Shown here in pieces: positions 34,132-42,536 of a stretch of DNA of 64,000 nucleotides. Origin of the DNA: Enterococcus aquimarinus (GTDB lineage: Bacteria; Bacillota; Bacilli; Lactobacillales; Enterococcaceae); contig NZ_JXKD01000006.1 of NCBI RefSeq assembly GCF_001885765.1, positions 62,001 to 126,000 on the forward strand, in the 5' to 3' direction. The stretch's first letter is position 1. Each line of letters starts with the position of its first letter. A program made the translations under genes and the position numbers. Below the pieces are notes generated by a model. That model was not told the origin of the DNA and did not search any database. It saw only the letters and a list, made by a program, of their open reading frames with translations.

Positions 34132-34606
34132 AACGTTCTCTAATTTTCACCTCCAAACTTCTCTATTCTGTCTATATTTTGTTAAAGTAGCAGGTATTTT
34201 CTCTTTTAATTTACACTCTAACAATTAGTGTTATTTGACAATCTTATGCACCATAATACACACGCTATCTTCTTACGTTTCATTGAAAAAAAGCAATTGA
34301 TAGCGCTTTATTTATTATTTAATGTCATATTAACACGCGAAAAAAAAATTATCATTGTCAAAATGTGACATAAAAAATAATTTTGCTTATCATAAAATTA
34401 CTAAAATCTCGACGCCATAATTCAGTCTATCGCTCGGAATAAATGATAGGAAGAAAATAGCCTCAATCATCTTATATTTGTTTTTTACAATAATTTGAGT
34501 AAGGTATTTTTGCTAGAAGATATATGTTATGATGTTGCAAACGGTTAAAAAAGAGTGAGATATTGGATCAAACTAGACACACTCGTATTTTTAAAGGAGA
34601 TATACT
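34132..34606. promoter_or_regulatory. Divergent control region between allH and pucR
   Basis: About 475 bp without a gene. Seen: the dyad TGTCA-AAATG-TGACA (34356-34370); TAACA-ATTAG-TGTTA (about 34207-34221); a cre-like AATAAAGCGCTATCA on the minus strand (34298-34312, two mismatches); and TTGCAAACGGTTAAA (34535-34549), which departs from the cre consensus at one base, just after a TATGAT (34527-34532) likely to be the pucR -10. The dyads are candidates for PucR binding. Everything here is by eye. Confidence 0.5.
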
Positions 34607-36232
34607 ATGGCAATCACTATAAAAGATGTTTTGTCTCTGGACGGCTTTGAACATGCGCTATTATTAGCTGGGGAAAAGAGTTTGGACAATGAAGTGAGAA
34701 AAGCGACTCTAATGGAAGTGCCAGATATTTTCCCTTTTCTTGAGGCAAAAAGTTTTATTTTAACGACGCTGTATCCTATCAACAGCGATAAAAAAGCAAT
34801 AGATGAGTTGATTCCTCGTCTGTTACAATCTGATGCTACAGGTTTATGTATTAAAGTTGGGCGGTATATAGATAAGATTCCTGAAAAAATGATTACTCAA
34901 GCGCAAGAATTAAACTTTCCTTTGATAGAATTACACGGAAGTGATAACTTATCCTCACTTGCCATGGATATTATGAGTATTTCTTTGGATGAGCATATCA
35001 ATCAGATTTCTTTTCTTAATTCTGTTCACTATCAATTAATGAAGTTGTTTTTAAAAGGACATGATATCGATAGTCTTGTAAATGAGTTTTCAAGATTGAT
35101 TCAAGCACCTGTGATTCTACTAGATAGTACCTACAATATTCTCGCGACTTCCCCAACGCTGAAAGAAAGTAAAATAGAAGTTCAGACTGAACTTCCTTAC
35201 CATGGGAATTCCTTAGTCTCGATTGAGATAGATGAAAATAGTTACTTACCTCATGATTTACTCGTTCATTCAATTGAAGCAAGCAAGCGAATTTTTGGTT
35301 ATTTAATTCTTTTACAACCTGAAAGTACAAATAAGAATCTCATGATGGTTGTAGAAGAAGCATCATTGCTATTGGCTACAGCATTTTATAAAAATTATGC
35401 AGTTGCTGAAAAAGAACGCAACTTCCAAGATTCATTTGTTCGTGATCTTTTGCAAGGAACTGAGATCTCACAAATGGATGCCCTACATACAGCGAAACTT
35501 TACGGTTGGGAATTAGAATTTCCACAGATTTTACTTGTTCTAAAAGTTTATAGTTCCAATGCTTCTTTAGTCCGTGCTACCTATGAAGAGCTTATTACTC
35601 AAAGCACTATTCAAAAACTTATTAGTAGAAAATTATTCACTTCTCCAAATAAAATTATGCTAACCTTCTTAGATGATTCGCTGGTTATCTTTGTCAATTC
35701 TGCTTTCATAGATGATAGCAAAAAAAAGATGAAAGAAATCGGGCAATTCATCTTAGAAATATTAAGCCCTGAGTATGACGTGGGTATCGGAATATCCAGT
35801 CCAATTTTAGATACAAAAAACATTCCACAAGCATACGGAGAAGCTCAAACTAGTCTACGTATCGGACGAAAATTAGAAACAAATTCTTTTATTAGTCATA
35901 TTGAAGATAATCTAATCTACAGCGTTTTAAGAGAAATCAAAAATCAAGATATTTTAGAAAAATTTGTTGATAGTATTCTTGGCGAAGTCATACAACATGA
36001 CAAAGAACATAACAGCCAGTTATTAGAAACGCTCTATGTATTGATTCAAACTGGATTCAATCTAAAAGAAGCTGCTGTAAAGTTGTTTATACACTATAAT
36101 ACCTTACGATATCGCGTGAATCGTTTGAAAGACTTGGGGATTGATATCCGCAAGGAATTAAGAATTGCTGATGTAACGGTTGCTTATCACATCTATCTCT
36201 GGATTGAAGCGAGTCGCCAATCAGAGGACTAG
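34607..36232 (+). CDS. pucR: PucR-family transcriptional regulator
   Basis: A 541-residue regulator. The N-terminal PucR ligand domain (TIKDVLSLDGFEHALLLAG, residues 3-21, through ELHGSDNLSSL) is followed by a degenerate GGDEF-like middle and a C-terminal HTH_30 (LIQTGFNLKEAAVKLFIHYN then TLRYRVNRLKDLG, about residues 485-517). PucR proteins control purine and ureide catabolism. Placed between the two ureide operons, it most likely senses a pathway intermediate and activates both. ATG start behind AAAGGAG; ends in a bidirectional terminator. Confidence 0.9.
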   Translation: MAITIKDVLSLDGFEHALLLAGEKSLDNEVRKATLMEVPDIFPFLEAKSFILTTLYPINSDKKAIDELIPRLLQSDATGLCIKVGRYIDKIPEKMITQAQELNFPLIELHGSDNLSSLAMDIMSISLDEHINQISFLNSVHYQLMKLFLKGHDIDSLVNEFSRLIQAPVILLDSTYNILATSPTLKESKIEVQTELPYHGNSLVSIEIDENSYLPHDLLVHSIEASKRIFGYLILLQPESTNKNLMMVVEEASLLLATAFYKNYAVAEKERNFQDSFVRDLLQGTEISQMDALHTAKLYGWELEFPQILLVLKVYSSNASLVRATYEELITQSTIQKLISRKLFTSPNKIMLTFLDDSLVIFVNSAFIDDSKKKMKEIGQFILEILSPEYDVGIGISSPILDTKNIPQAYGEAQTSLRIGRKLETNSFISHIEDNLIYSVLREIKNQDILEKFVDSILGEVIQHDKEHNSQLLETLYVLIQTGFNLKEAAVKLFIHYNTLRYRVNRLKDLGIDIRKELRIADVTVAYHIYLWIEASRQSED

Positions 36233-36245
36233 TGCTGCTCCGAAC

Positions 36246-36292
36246 AAAAAAAGAGACAGAGCTGAATTCATTTCAGTTCTGTCTCTTTTTTA
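36246..36292. terminator. Bidirectional terminator between pucR and the amidase gene
   Basis: AAAAAGAGACAGA-GCTGAA pairs with TTCAG-TTCTGTCTCTTTTT. T runs exist on both strands, so it closes both convergent units. Confidence 0.88.
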
Positions 36293-36300
36293 TTCATAAT

Positions 36301-37173
36301 TTATTTTATTTGAGCATCTTTTAGAGCTTCAATCACTTTATCAGAATCCGATACATTCCCGAATACCCCGCCTTGCATTTTAACAGACTTGATTGCCGCT
36401 AAATGATTACCGTAGTCGGTAGCTCCAACGCTATCTTTCAGCATCATACACCAATAACCGAAGTCATTAGCTTCTCGCATAATAGTGTGAACACATACAT
36501 CTGTGGTTATACCTGCAATTATCAAATGTGTGATTCCTAGATTTTTTAACACCATATGAATATTACTAGATCCAAAGGCACCTTTTCCTGCTTTATCCAC
36601 GACAAAATCGCCTGGCTCTGGATATAACTCATCGATAATGTCCCAGTTTTCCTCGCCTCTCACTAGTAAGCGACCTAATCCACCCTCTGGTTCTTCTCCA
36701 ATACCAACACCATTTCCAATAATTTTAGATCGCAATACTTTATTATAAGGAGCATCGGACAAGTCAGGTTCATGACCTTCACGCGTGTAAATAACCGTGA
36801 TATCTGTCTCACGAACTGCATCTAACATTTTTTTAATAGGCTTAATAGGAGCTGCAGTCAATGAAAGATTATAGCCCATCACATTAACATAACCTTGCTC
36901 TCCACAAAAATCTGTTTGCATATCAATAATGAGAAAGGCTGTTCGACCTGAATCAAATTCCAAATAAGCTGTATCACCAAAACTTGGACTATCTTCCACT
37001 TCTACTTTGAATAACTTCCCTTTGGGTTCTCCGTACAACCATGAAGGATAATTGAACGTTTTTGTTTCTTGAAACACTTCATAATCTTGCTGGATTCTAT
37101 TTAAATAGTTTTCTCTATTTTTTGTTAAGTATGATTCATAGCTACGATTCTTTTTTTCAGTATTTTTTTCCAT
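36301..37173 (-). CDS. Isochorismatase-fold cysteine amidohydrolase (BiuH/ureide amidase-like)
   Basis: A 290-residue cysteine hydrolase. The triad is visible: aspartate in FLIIDMQTDFCGEQG (about residue 84), lysine in VVDKAGKGAFGSS (about 194), cysteine in IAGITTDVCVHTIMREAND (about 227). A charged N-terminal extension of about 70 residues precedes the core. Relatives include biuret hydrolase, RutB and N-carbamoylsarcosine amidase. In this operon it probably deamidates a linear amide produced after ring opening (biuret, or malonamate). Last gene of the five-gene ureide operon, ATG behind GGAGGA. Confidence 0.85.
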   Translation of the reverse strand: MEKNTEKKNRSYESYLTKNRENYLNRIQQDYEVFQETKTFNYPSWLYGEPKGKLFKVEVEDSPSFGDTAYLEFDSGRTAFLIIDMQTDFCGEQGYVNVMGYNLSLTAAPIKPIKKMLDAVRETDITVIYTREGHEPDLSDAPYNKVLRSKIIGNGVGIGEEPEGGLGRLLVRGEENWDIIDELYPEPGDFVVDKAGKGAFGSSNIHMVLKNLGITHLIIAGITTDVCVHTIMREANDFGYWCMMLKDSVGATDYGNHLAAIKSVKMQGGVFGNVSDSDKVIEALKDAQIK

Positions 37174-37185
37174 ATTATATTCCTC

Positions 37186-38505
37186 CTATAAAGAATCTTT
37201 CTTCGCTTCTGTGCGGAATAATATTTGTTCTAAAATAATGACTAGTAGAATTACTAAGATAACCGGATTGTTTAGTAAAGTAGCGATTAAACGTGGGAAT
37301 TCTTCAAAGAATTCATTAGGCAACGTTAGCGTACCTAATGAGAAAAAAATTGCAAATCCAACAATAAAAATTTCCCGTGCCTCAAAGGTTGGGCCTTCTT
37401 TTACCGAATTGATTCCAATCCCAATCAATGTAGATGCCACTCCTAGTAAAACTGCGCCTGCAACTTCTTCGGGCATCGCAGCCATAAAGCCACCGACTTT
37501 TCCGAAAAAGCTTAAAATAATAAACACCATACTTGCAATCACTAATAAAAATTTAGAAGCTATTTTTGTTAGTAGTAAAAAACCCATATTTTCACCCAAC
37601 GCTACATAACTAGGTACTCCCATTATTCCTGTCAATACTCCATCTATTAACCCAAAAACTACTAAGGAACGTTTCTCATCTTTATTCGAAAGAGAGGTAC
37701 CTAGAAGACCAGTAAAACCACGCATATTTCCATATAGATTAATTGCACTAAATAAATTGATAATTACCATCACGAAAATTAAATCTATGGGCGGGAATGT
37801 TAATCCATATGGAAAAATCTGTGGTACTGAAAATACCGGCATACTGTCTACTAAATTCCAGTTGAATTCACCGCCTACTATAAAAGCGAAATAACCTAAT
37901 AGGATTGTGATCATTACAGGGATTGTACTCAACAGTCCTTTCCCTTTTATAGACAACCATCCGCATAGCAGTGCTAAAAAAAGTCCCACGTAATATGGCC
38001 AAGAAGCGCCATCGGATGCTATCATATTCATACCCGTAACACTCGTTGTTAATCCGATCATTAAAAGCATTGCACCCTGAACTAAAGGTGTCCAAACAGT
38101 ACTAATTTTACTGATTATCCCAAATGCACCTAATATCGCTACAATTAGTCCCGCAATAATATACGCATTAAAAGAATGCAACGCATACTCCTTACCACCA
38201 GCTGAAAAAGCAGACACAATTGCAAGCGATGGAATAACACTTGGCCCTGAAACCATAGATAGTTTGTGACCAGATAAAACTTGTACAAGCGTGGATACTC
38301 CAATCATCAGTACCACACGTGCCATGTAAGCAGAAAGCTCATTCTCACTAAAATCGATATTTACTCCTACAATGGCATATCCCCACACTACTGGATAAAA
38401 CATAATAAATACCCATTGTAAGGAGTACAAAATAATATCAATTATTGATTGAGGACGTTCTTCTGGTCCGTAGAGTAAGTCTATGCCGCTTTGATTATCT
38501 TTCAT
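37186..38505 (-). CDS. NCS2-family nucleobase/ureide permease
   Basis: A 439-residue membrane protein with about 12 to 14 spans, from the nucleobase:cation symporter-2 (uracil/xanthine permease) family. The family region SGPSVIPSLAIVSAFSAGG (about residues 86-104) sits where NCS2 proteins carry their substrate motif, and the C-terminal MPEEVAGAVLLGVASTLIG resembles the conserved gate. It probably imports the cyclic substrate of the ring-opening enzyme. It sits 12 bp before the amidase gene and 46 bp after the second carbamate kinase. Confidence 0.85.
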   Translation of the reverse strand: MKDNQSGIDLLYGPEERPQSIIDIILYSLQWVFIMFYPVVWGYAIVGVNIDFSENELSAYMARVVLMIGVSTLVQVLSGHKLSMVSGPSVIPSLAIVSAFSAGGKEYALHSFNAYIIAGLIVAILGAFGIISKISTVWTPLVQGAMLLMIGLTTSVTGMNMIASDGASWPYYVGLFLALLCGWLSIKGKGLLSTIPVMITILLGYFAFIVGGEFNWNLVDSMPVFSVPQIFPYGLTFPPIDLIFVMVIINLFSAINLYGNMRGFTGLLGTSLSNKDEKRSLVVFGLIDGVLTGIMGVPSYVALGENMGFLLLTKIASKFLLVIASMVFIILSFFGKVGGFMAAMPEEVAGAVLLGVASTLIGIGINSVKEGPTFEAREIFIVGFAIFFSLGTLTLPNEFFEEFPRLIATLLNNPVILVILLVIILEQILFRTEAKKDSL

Positions 38506-38551
38506 TTAAATCTACTCCTTTTCAAAAAAGAGTTTATCATTTTACATAACA

Positions 38552-39478
38552 TTACACAGATGCATCATAAATAATGGTTCCTTCTTTTCCCAATATAGCT
38601 TCTCGAGACTTTTCCAATGACGTAATAATTGCTTTGCGTCCGGTTTTACCTTTAACAAATTGAATAGAGGCTTGTATCTTAGGCAACATACTTCCTTCTT
38701 TAAATTGACCTTGATTCATCCAGTCTTCTGCCTCTTGAATAGACATCGTACTCAAATTTGTTTGTTTCGAGGTCCCATAGTAAAGGGCAACTTTTGAAAT
38801 ACGTGTCAAGATAAACAAGTAGTCTGCATCGACCGCATCAGCTAATAAGCAACTAGCAGCGTCTTTATCAATGATAGCGTCAGCTGAAACGTAATAGCCC
38901 TTATCTTTAAAAACAGGGATCCCCCCACCTCCGCCTGCTATAACAACGGACCCATTCTCTAGTAAGGAACGGATAAGTTCTTTTTCAACTAAGTACAGAG
39001 GCTTGGGGGAAGCAACAACCATTTCATTTATCAGGTTTTCTTGTTCATTAAGAATAGTATTCTCTTTTTGAACGTCATTTTGTTCATAAGTACCGATTGT
39101 TTTTGTTTTAGTTAAGAAGGCTGGATCCTCGCGATCCACGACTACTTGATTTAAGACGGTAAGGACGTGTTTGTCGATATTTCGTCGTTGTAATTCCTTT
39201 GCTAAACAACTTTGAAGATGATACCCAATCCCACCTTGAATCAAGGCAATACAATCAGCTAACAATACTTCTTCATTCCAGTTATTTAACTTTGCATAGG
39301 CAGTAAGGGCATCGTATATAGCTTTAATCTGTGGACCGCCGCCATGAGCCAGAACAACGTCATGACCTAGCTCTATCAAATCAACTACGGGAATAATAGC
39401 TTTCCTTGCTTTAATGACTTGCTCATTAGGAGTAGTACCCAAAACGTTTCCTCCTAAAGCCACGACTATTCGGCTCAT
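38552..39478 (-). CDS. Carbamate kinase-like protein, divergent second copy
   Basis: A 308-residue amino-acid-kinase-fold protein. It keeps ALGGNVLG, AGGGGGIPVF and AIIDKDAAS, but the canonical HGNGPQVG reads AHGGGPQIKAI, the SGAMSQG loop reads ALIQGGIGYHLQ, and the RR/KVIPSPEP strand is altered (VVASPKPL). The changes fall in substrate-side loops, so it may use another carbamoyl or carbamate compound, or be a slower isoenzyme. Ribosome site AAGGGGAGG. It lies between the ring-opening amidohydrolase and the NCS2 permease, while a canonical copy is in the other operon. Confidence 0.85.
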   Translation of the reverse strand: MSRIVVALGGNVLGTTPNEQVIKARKAIIPVVDLIELGHDVVLAHGGGPQIKAIYDALTAYAKLNNWNEEVLLADCIALIQGGIGYHLQSCLAKELQRRNIDKHVLTVLNQVVVDREDPAFLTKTKTIGTYEQNDVQKENTILNEQENLINEMVVASPKPLYLVEKELIRSLLENGSVVIAGGGGGIPVFKDKGYYVSADAIIDKDAASCLLADAVDADYLFILTRISKVALYYGTSKQTNLSTMSIQEAEDWMNQGQFKEGSMLPKIQASIQFVKGKTGRKAIITSLEKSREAILGKEGTIIYDASV

Positions 39479-39556
39479 CAGAATCCTCCCCTTCTTTTGT
39501 GATGTCTCTTCAATCAGCGACTAGCTCTCACTTTCAATTTAACGACCTCTTTTTTA

Positions 39557-40660
39557 TTAGACTTTTGCAATAACGGCTACTGGGCCTCCACCATCTGGTC
39601 CTTGGTGTTCTGCTCCGCCTGATACGTAAACCATTGGATCTCTTGTTAAGGTAGAAATTGCAGCATTAACCACTGCACGAGCGTGACGTGTATGGTTGAT
39701 ATCAGAGTCATCTAACATAATTGTACGTCTTCCACGACACGTTCCTGTTGTAGCAGCTTCCGCTTTAGCTAAAACGTTGACTACTTTGCTGACCTCTTCT
39801 TTTGAAGGATACTCATCAAATTGAAGTCCTGCTCCCTTCATTGCATCTTTAACAGAATCGATATCGATTGCATCTTTCATGACTGAATGTCCAATCACTA
39901 AATCGCTTGCTGATTCCGTTGAGTTTCCAATCAAAATAATTTCATCGTGCATGATTTCTACACCCGCTGATGTAGAAGCAACTGTTGAATACAGATTCCA
40001 ATCTGTACAAATCGCTTCATTTGTAACATCTGCTTCAGAAACTTCTCCTAATGCAATCGCTACACCTAAAGCAGAAGCTCCACGAGAGAATCCCATTGAT
40101 TTGTAAGTATCATGAACGGCTACGTCTTTTCCTCTATGCGCAGCTTCTTCAATTCGATCTGCCGTCAATAATGGACATTTGATTTGAACAAAATGCACGT
40201 CTTCTGGTTTTTCAATTTTCGCATCTTTCATTGCTTGACGAACAGCTTCTGCTACTTCAAGCACTTGTTCCATGCGACCAATCTCTTCAGGTTTGAATGG
40301 ATGAGTAAAAGCGATACCTGCAGCTAAACGTTTTTCTGAAGCTTTAGGAGCCTCAACTTCTTTGCGAATAAATACAGTTAAGTGCGGAGACATTACCCCC
40401 TCTGTACCACCAGACATGATAAAGGCAATTTTTTTGTGAACTTCATCTAAATCAATTTGTAATTCATTTGCTAGATAATAGGCTAAAGATTGAGTAGCAA
40501 ATCCCCGTGTAAAGTCATTTACACAACCATTTCCTTCTGTTTTACCAAGGACCGCGATAATTTCTTCAGGAATAATGGTTTGATTGTCTATTAACGCTTT
40601 CAATCCAGAGATGTCATCAGGTGAACCCGTTGCTATACGAAATACTTCTACTTTTTGCAT
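39557..40660 (-). CDS. Ring-opening amidohydrolase (cyanuric acid hydrolase / barbiturase family)
   Basis: A 367-residue protein of the AtzD/TrzD/barbiturase fold, built from three similar repeats each with a Lys-Ser pair. Visible: lysine in [15 protein letters not shown] (about residue 40) with serine in [13 protein letters not shown] (about 83); lysine in VQIKCPLL (about 162) with serine in GNSTESAS; lysine in [11 protein letters not shown] (about 299) with serine in [15 protein letters not shown] (about 349). Family members hydrolyse cyanuric acid to carboxybiuret or barbiturate to ureidomalonate. The start is the ATG behind TAGGAGGA (40658-40660). Confidence 0.9.
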   Translation of the reverse strand: MQKVEVFRIATGSPDDISGLKALIDNQTIIPEEIIAVLGKTEGNGCVNDFTRGFATQSLAYYLANELQIDLDEVHKKIAFIMSGGTEGVMSPHLTVFIRKEVEAPKASEKRLAAGIAFTHPFKPEEIGRMEQVLEVAEAVRQAMKDAKIEKPEDVHFVQIKCPLLTADRIEEAAHRGKDVAVHDTYKSMGFSRGASALGVAIALGEVSEADVTNEAICTDWNLYSTVASTSAGVEIMHDEIILIGNSTESASDLVIGHSVMKDAIDIDSVKDAMKGAGLQFDEYPSKEEVSKVVNVLAKAEAATTGTCRGRRTIMLDDSDINHTRHARAVVNAAISTLTRDPMVYVSGGAEHQGPDGGGPVAVIAKV

Positions 40661-40688
40661 GTTATTTCCTCCTAATAATTTTGTTTTT

Positions 40689-41933
40689 TTATACAAAGAA
40701 ACCTACAACACATAATAACGCTAATGCACCCAGTATATATGGAATATTTATTTTTATAATATCTTCCATATCCACTTGGAATGACGAAGATAACGATGCG
40801 ACATTAATCTGAGCCGGACTAATTTGAGTTCCTAGGCCTACCGCAATCGCCGCTAATCCTAACTGCATAACACTTAAATTTGATGCCACCAATAATGGCA
40901 TAATCAAGGCAGAAACTCCTACGCTGTAACCTCCAGCCGGAATTGCTACTAAGAATGTAATTAAAATAGCGACTGGTACAACTACAAATGACGGTGCTAA
41001 TTCAATGAATCCAGCAATATATGCAAATGTGCCAATCTCTGCTAAGATATTAATGAATCCTAAAAATATTCCAATAGAAAACAGCTTGGTCAGGATAAAT
41101 GCTGAATTATCTACTAAGTCCTTAGCAATATCATCTATTTTTATTCTTGCTATCAATGCTGTTAAGAACAATGTGCTGATCATATTAAAGATAGGTGAAA
41201 ATACATTGTATCCATTAAATAAACCATTCAATTGCTTTCCAGCCACTACTACAATCAAGAAATAAATCGGTGGAATTGAGAGCACCAGTAATCTCTTCAT
41301 AGAAAGTTCTTCTTTTACAATTTCTTCTTTTCCAGCTAACAGACTTCCGCTACGATAAACTCCGATAATAGCTATTAACATTGCCAAAATCCAAATAATA
41401 ATCGTTGGAACGAGCATCGCGCTACTATAGTCCGCAATAGGTATCCCAGAAATCTCAGATATTGCAGCCGCATCGGCTCCAGATGGAGATGTCATGAAAG
41501 ATGCAGCAGTGCCTAATGACATACCCGCAATAACTGCAGGATGGGCACCTAAAATTGCAAATGCTAATGGACCTGTTACCATGGTATTACCTGCTCCCAA
41601 ACCAGCAGCATAGGTTGCTAGGGATTGAATCAAAACAATTAAAGCAGCAATAATATATTCTTTATCTCCCACAATTTTCCGACTCAATCTCATTAAAGCT
41701 TCAAATCCACCAGCTTTTGCAACAACAAGTGCTGTAGTAGAATAAATAGCAGGCGTTATAATACTTACCATCCCAGGTATAGCAGCAGATACGATTGAAG
41801 TAGCAGCTTCTAAACCAACTCCACCAATAATCATCGCTACAACTCCACCAGCTAAACCAGCTATCAACATGTGGTGTTTCTTTACCATCACAACTAATAT
41901 AACAAGCAATGGAATCAACACGAGTACTTCCAT
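40689..41933 (-). CDS. Putative organic-anion permease (ion-transporter superfamily type)
   Basis: A 414-residue very hydrophobic protein with about 11 to 12 spans. The inverted-repeat hairpin-like stretches [20 protein letters not shown] (about residues 119-138) and [17 protein letters not shown], and the later [19 protein letters not shown] and [10 protein letters not shown], resemble C4-dicarboxylate/gluconate/citrate carriers. First gene of the five-gene operon. It may export the organic acid end product (for example malonate) or import the substrate; I cannot tell which. Confidence 0.7.
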   Translation of the reverse strand: MEVLVLIPLLVILVVMVKKHHMLIAGLAGGVVAMIIGGVGLEAATSIVSAAIPGMVSIITPAIYSTTALVVAKAGGFEALMRLSRKIVGDKEYIIAALIVLIQSLATYAAGLGAGNTMVTGPLAFAILGAHPAVIAGMSLGTAASFMTSPSGADAAAISEISGIPIADYSSAMLVPTIIIWILAMLIAIIGVYRSGSLLAGKEEIVKEELSMKRLLVLSIPPIYFLIVVVAGKQLNGLFNGYNVFSPIFNMISTLFLTALIARIKIDDIAKDLVDNSAFILTKLFSIGIFLGFINILAEIGTFAYIAGFIELAPSFVVVPVAILITFLVAIPAGGYSVGVSALIMPLLVASNLSVMQLGLAAIAVGLGTQISPAQINVASLSSSFQVDMEDIIKINIPYILGALALLCVVGFFV

Positions 41934-42046
41934 AATTTTCTTTCCTCCTTTAATTAGGTTAATGGTGTGTAGCTATTTCCTCTTCGATTCCTAAATAACA
42001 AGGTATTTCTAGAAACTGCAGCTTTTTCATCCCCTTATTAATCCCT

Positions 42047-42075
42047 ATTCTAATTTCTTCTGTAAGCACTTACAA
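42047..42075 (-). promoter_or_regulatory. Promoter with overlapping cre site for the ring-opening operon
   Basis: On the minus strand TTGTAA (42075-42070) and TAGAAT (42052-42047) are 17 bp apart. TTGTAAGTGCTTACA, which includes the -35, matches the cre consensus with one central change and is a near-perfect palindrome. A leader of about 110 bases separates the promoter from the permease start. Confidence 0.65.
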
Positions 42076-42403
42076 TGTCGAAAACAGACAAAGGTGAAGA
42101 CTGAATTTTATCAAAAAATCACTATTGTATCTTTTACTAAAATAGTTGATTGTTTATCAAATAGCATCCATAACCTTAAAATGACTCAAATAACGTGTTA
42201 AAAGTTGATAAAAACTACTCATTTTCACTGATAACGAAATAGCGATATATCATCGATGCGTTCCTCTTCAATAAACTAATCAATAGATAAATACCGTTTA
42301 AGAAAAATAAATAACCATTTTTGAGCTCTTTAAAATAGACGAGTTATTCCAAAACAGCTGATAATCGTACTTTAAGCAATGGTGTTTCTACTTATCTCAA
42401 GAT

Positions 42404-42443
42404 AAAAAAGTGCCGACAGGAAATTTCCTATCGACACTTTTTT
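42404..42443. terminator. Bidirectional terminator after the DUF1295 gene
   Basis: AAAAAAGTGCCGACAGGAAA pairs with TTTCCTATCGACACTTTTTT with two wobble positions. T runs on both strands. Confidence 0.85.
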
Positions 42444-42536
42444 GTACAAATATAGAAATTAAAATTATGTGAGGGATAAATGACTTATCCCCCACACACA
42501 TTTTCATCAACATTATCAAAAAACATACAATACTGT

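Larger units (their letters stand above)
41934..42536. other. Long intergenic region upstream of the ring-opening operon
   Basis: About 600 AT-rich bases. It holds the promoter/cre above, and the terminator of the next gene at 42404-42443. The rest (about 42080-42400) shows no coding frame with a ribosome site and no strong hairpin. It may contain activator sites for PucR far upstream of the -35. Confidence 0.5.

Noticed and set aside
29338-39478. Arginine deiminase (arc) cluster because of two carbamate kinases
   Set aside because: No arcA, arcB or arginine/ornithine antiporter gene is present; the carbamoyltransferase is of the FdrA/DUF1116/DUF2877 type.
29338-41933. Classical allantoin degradation locus
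   Set aside because: Allantoinase, allantoate amidohydrolase and ureidoglycolate genes are missing, and a ring-opening amidohydrolase of another fold is present.
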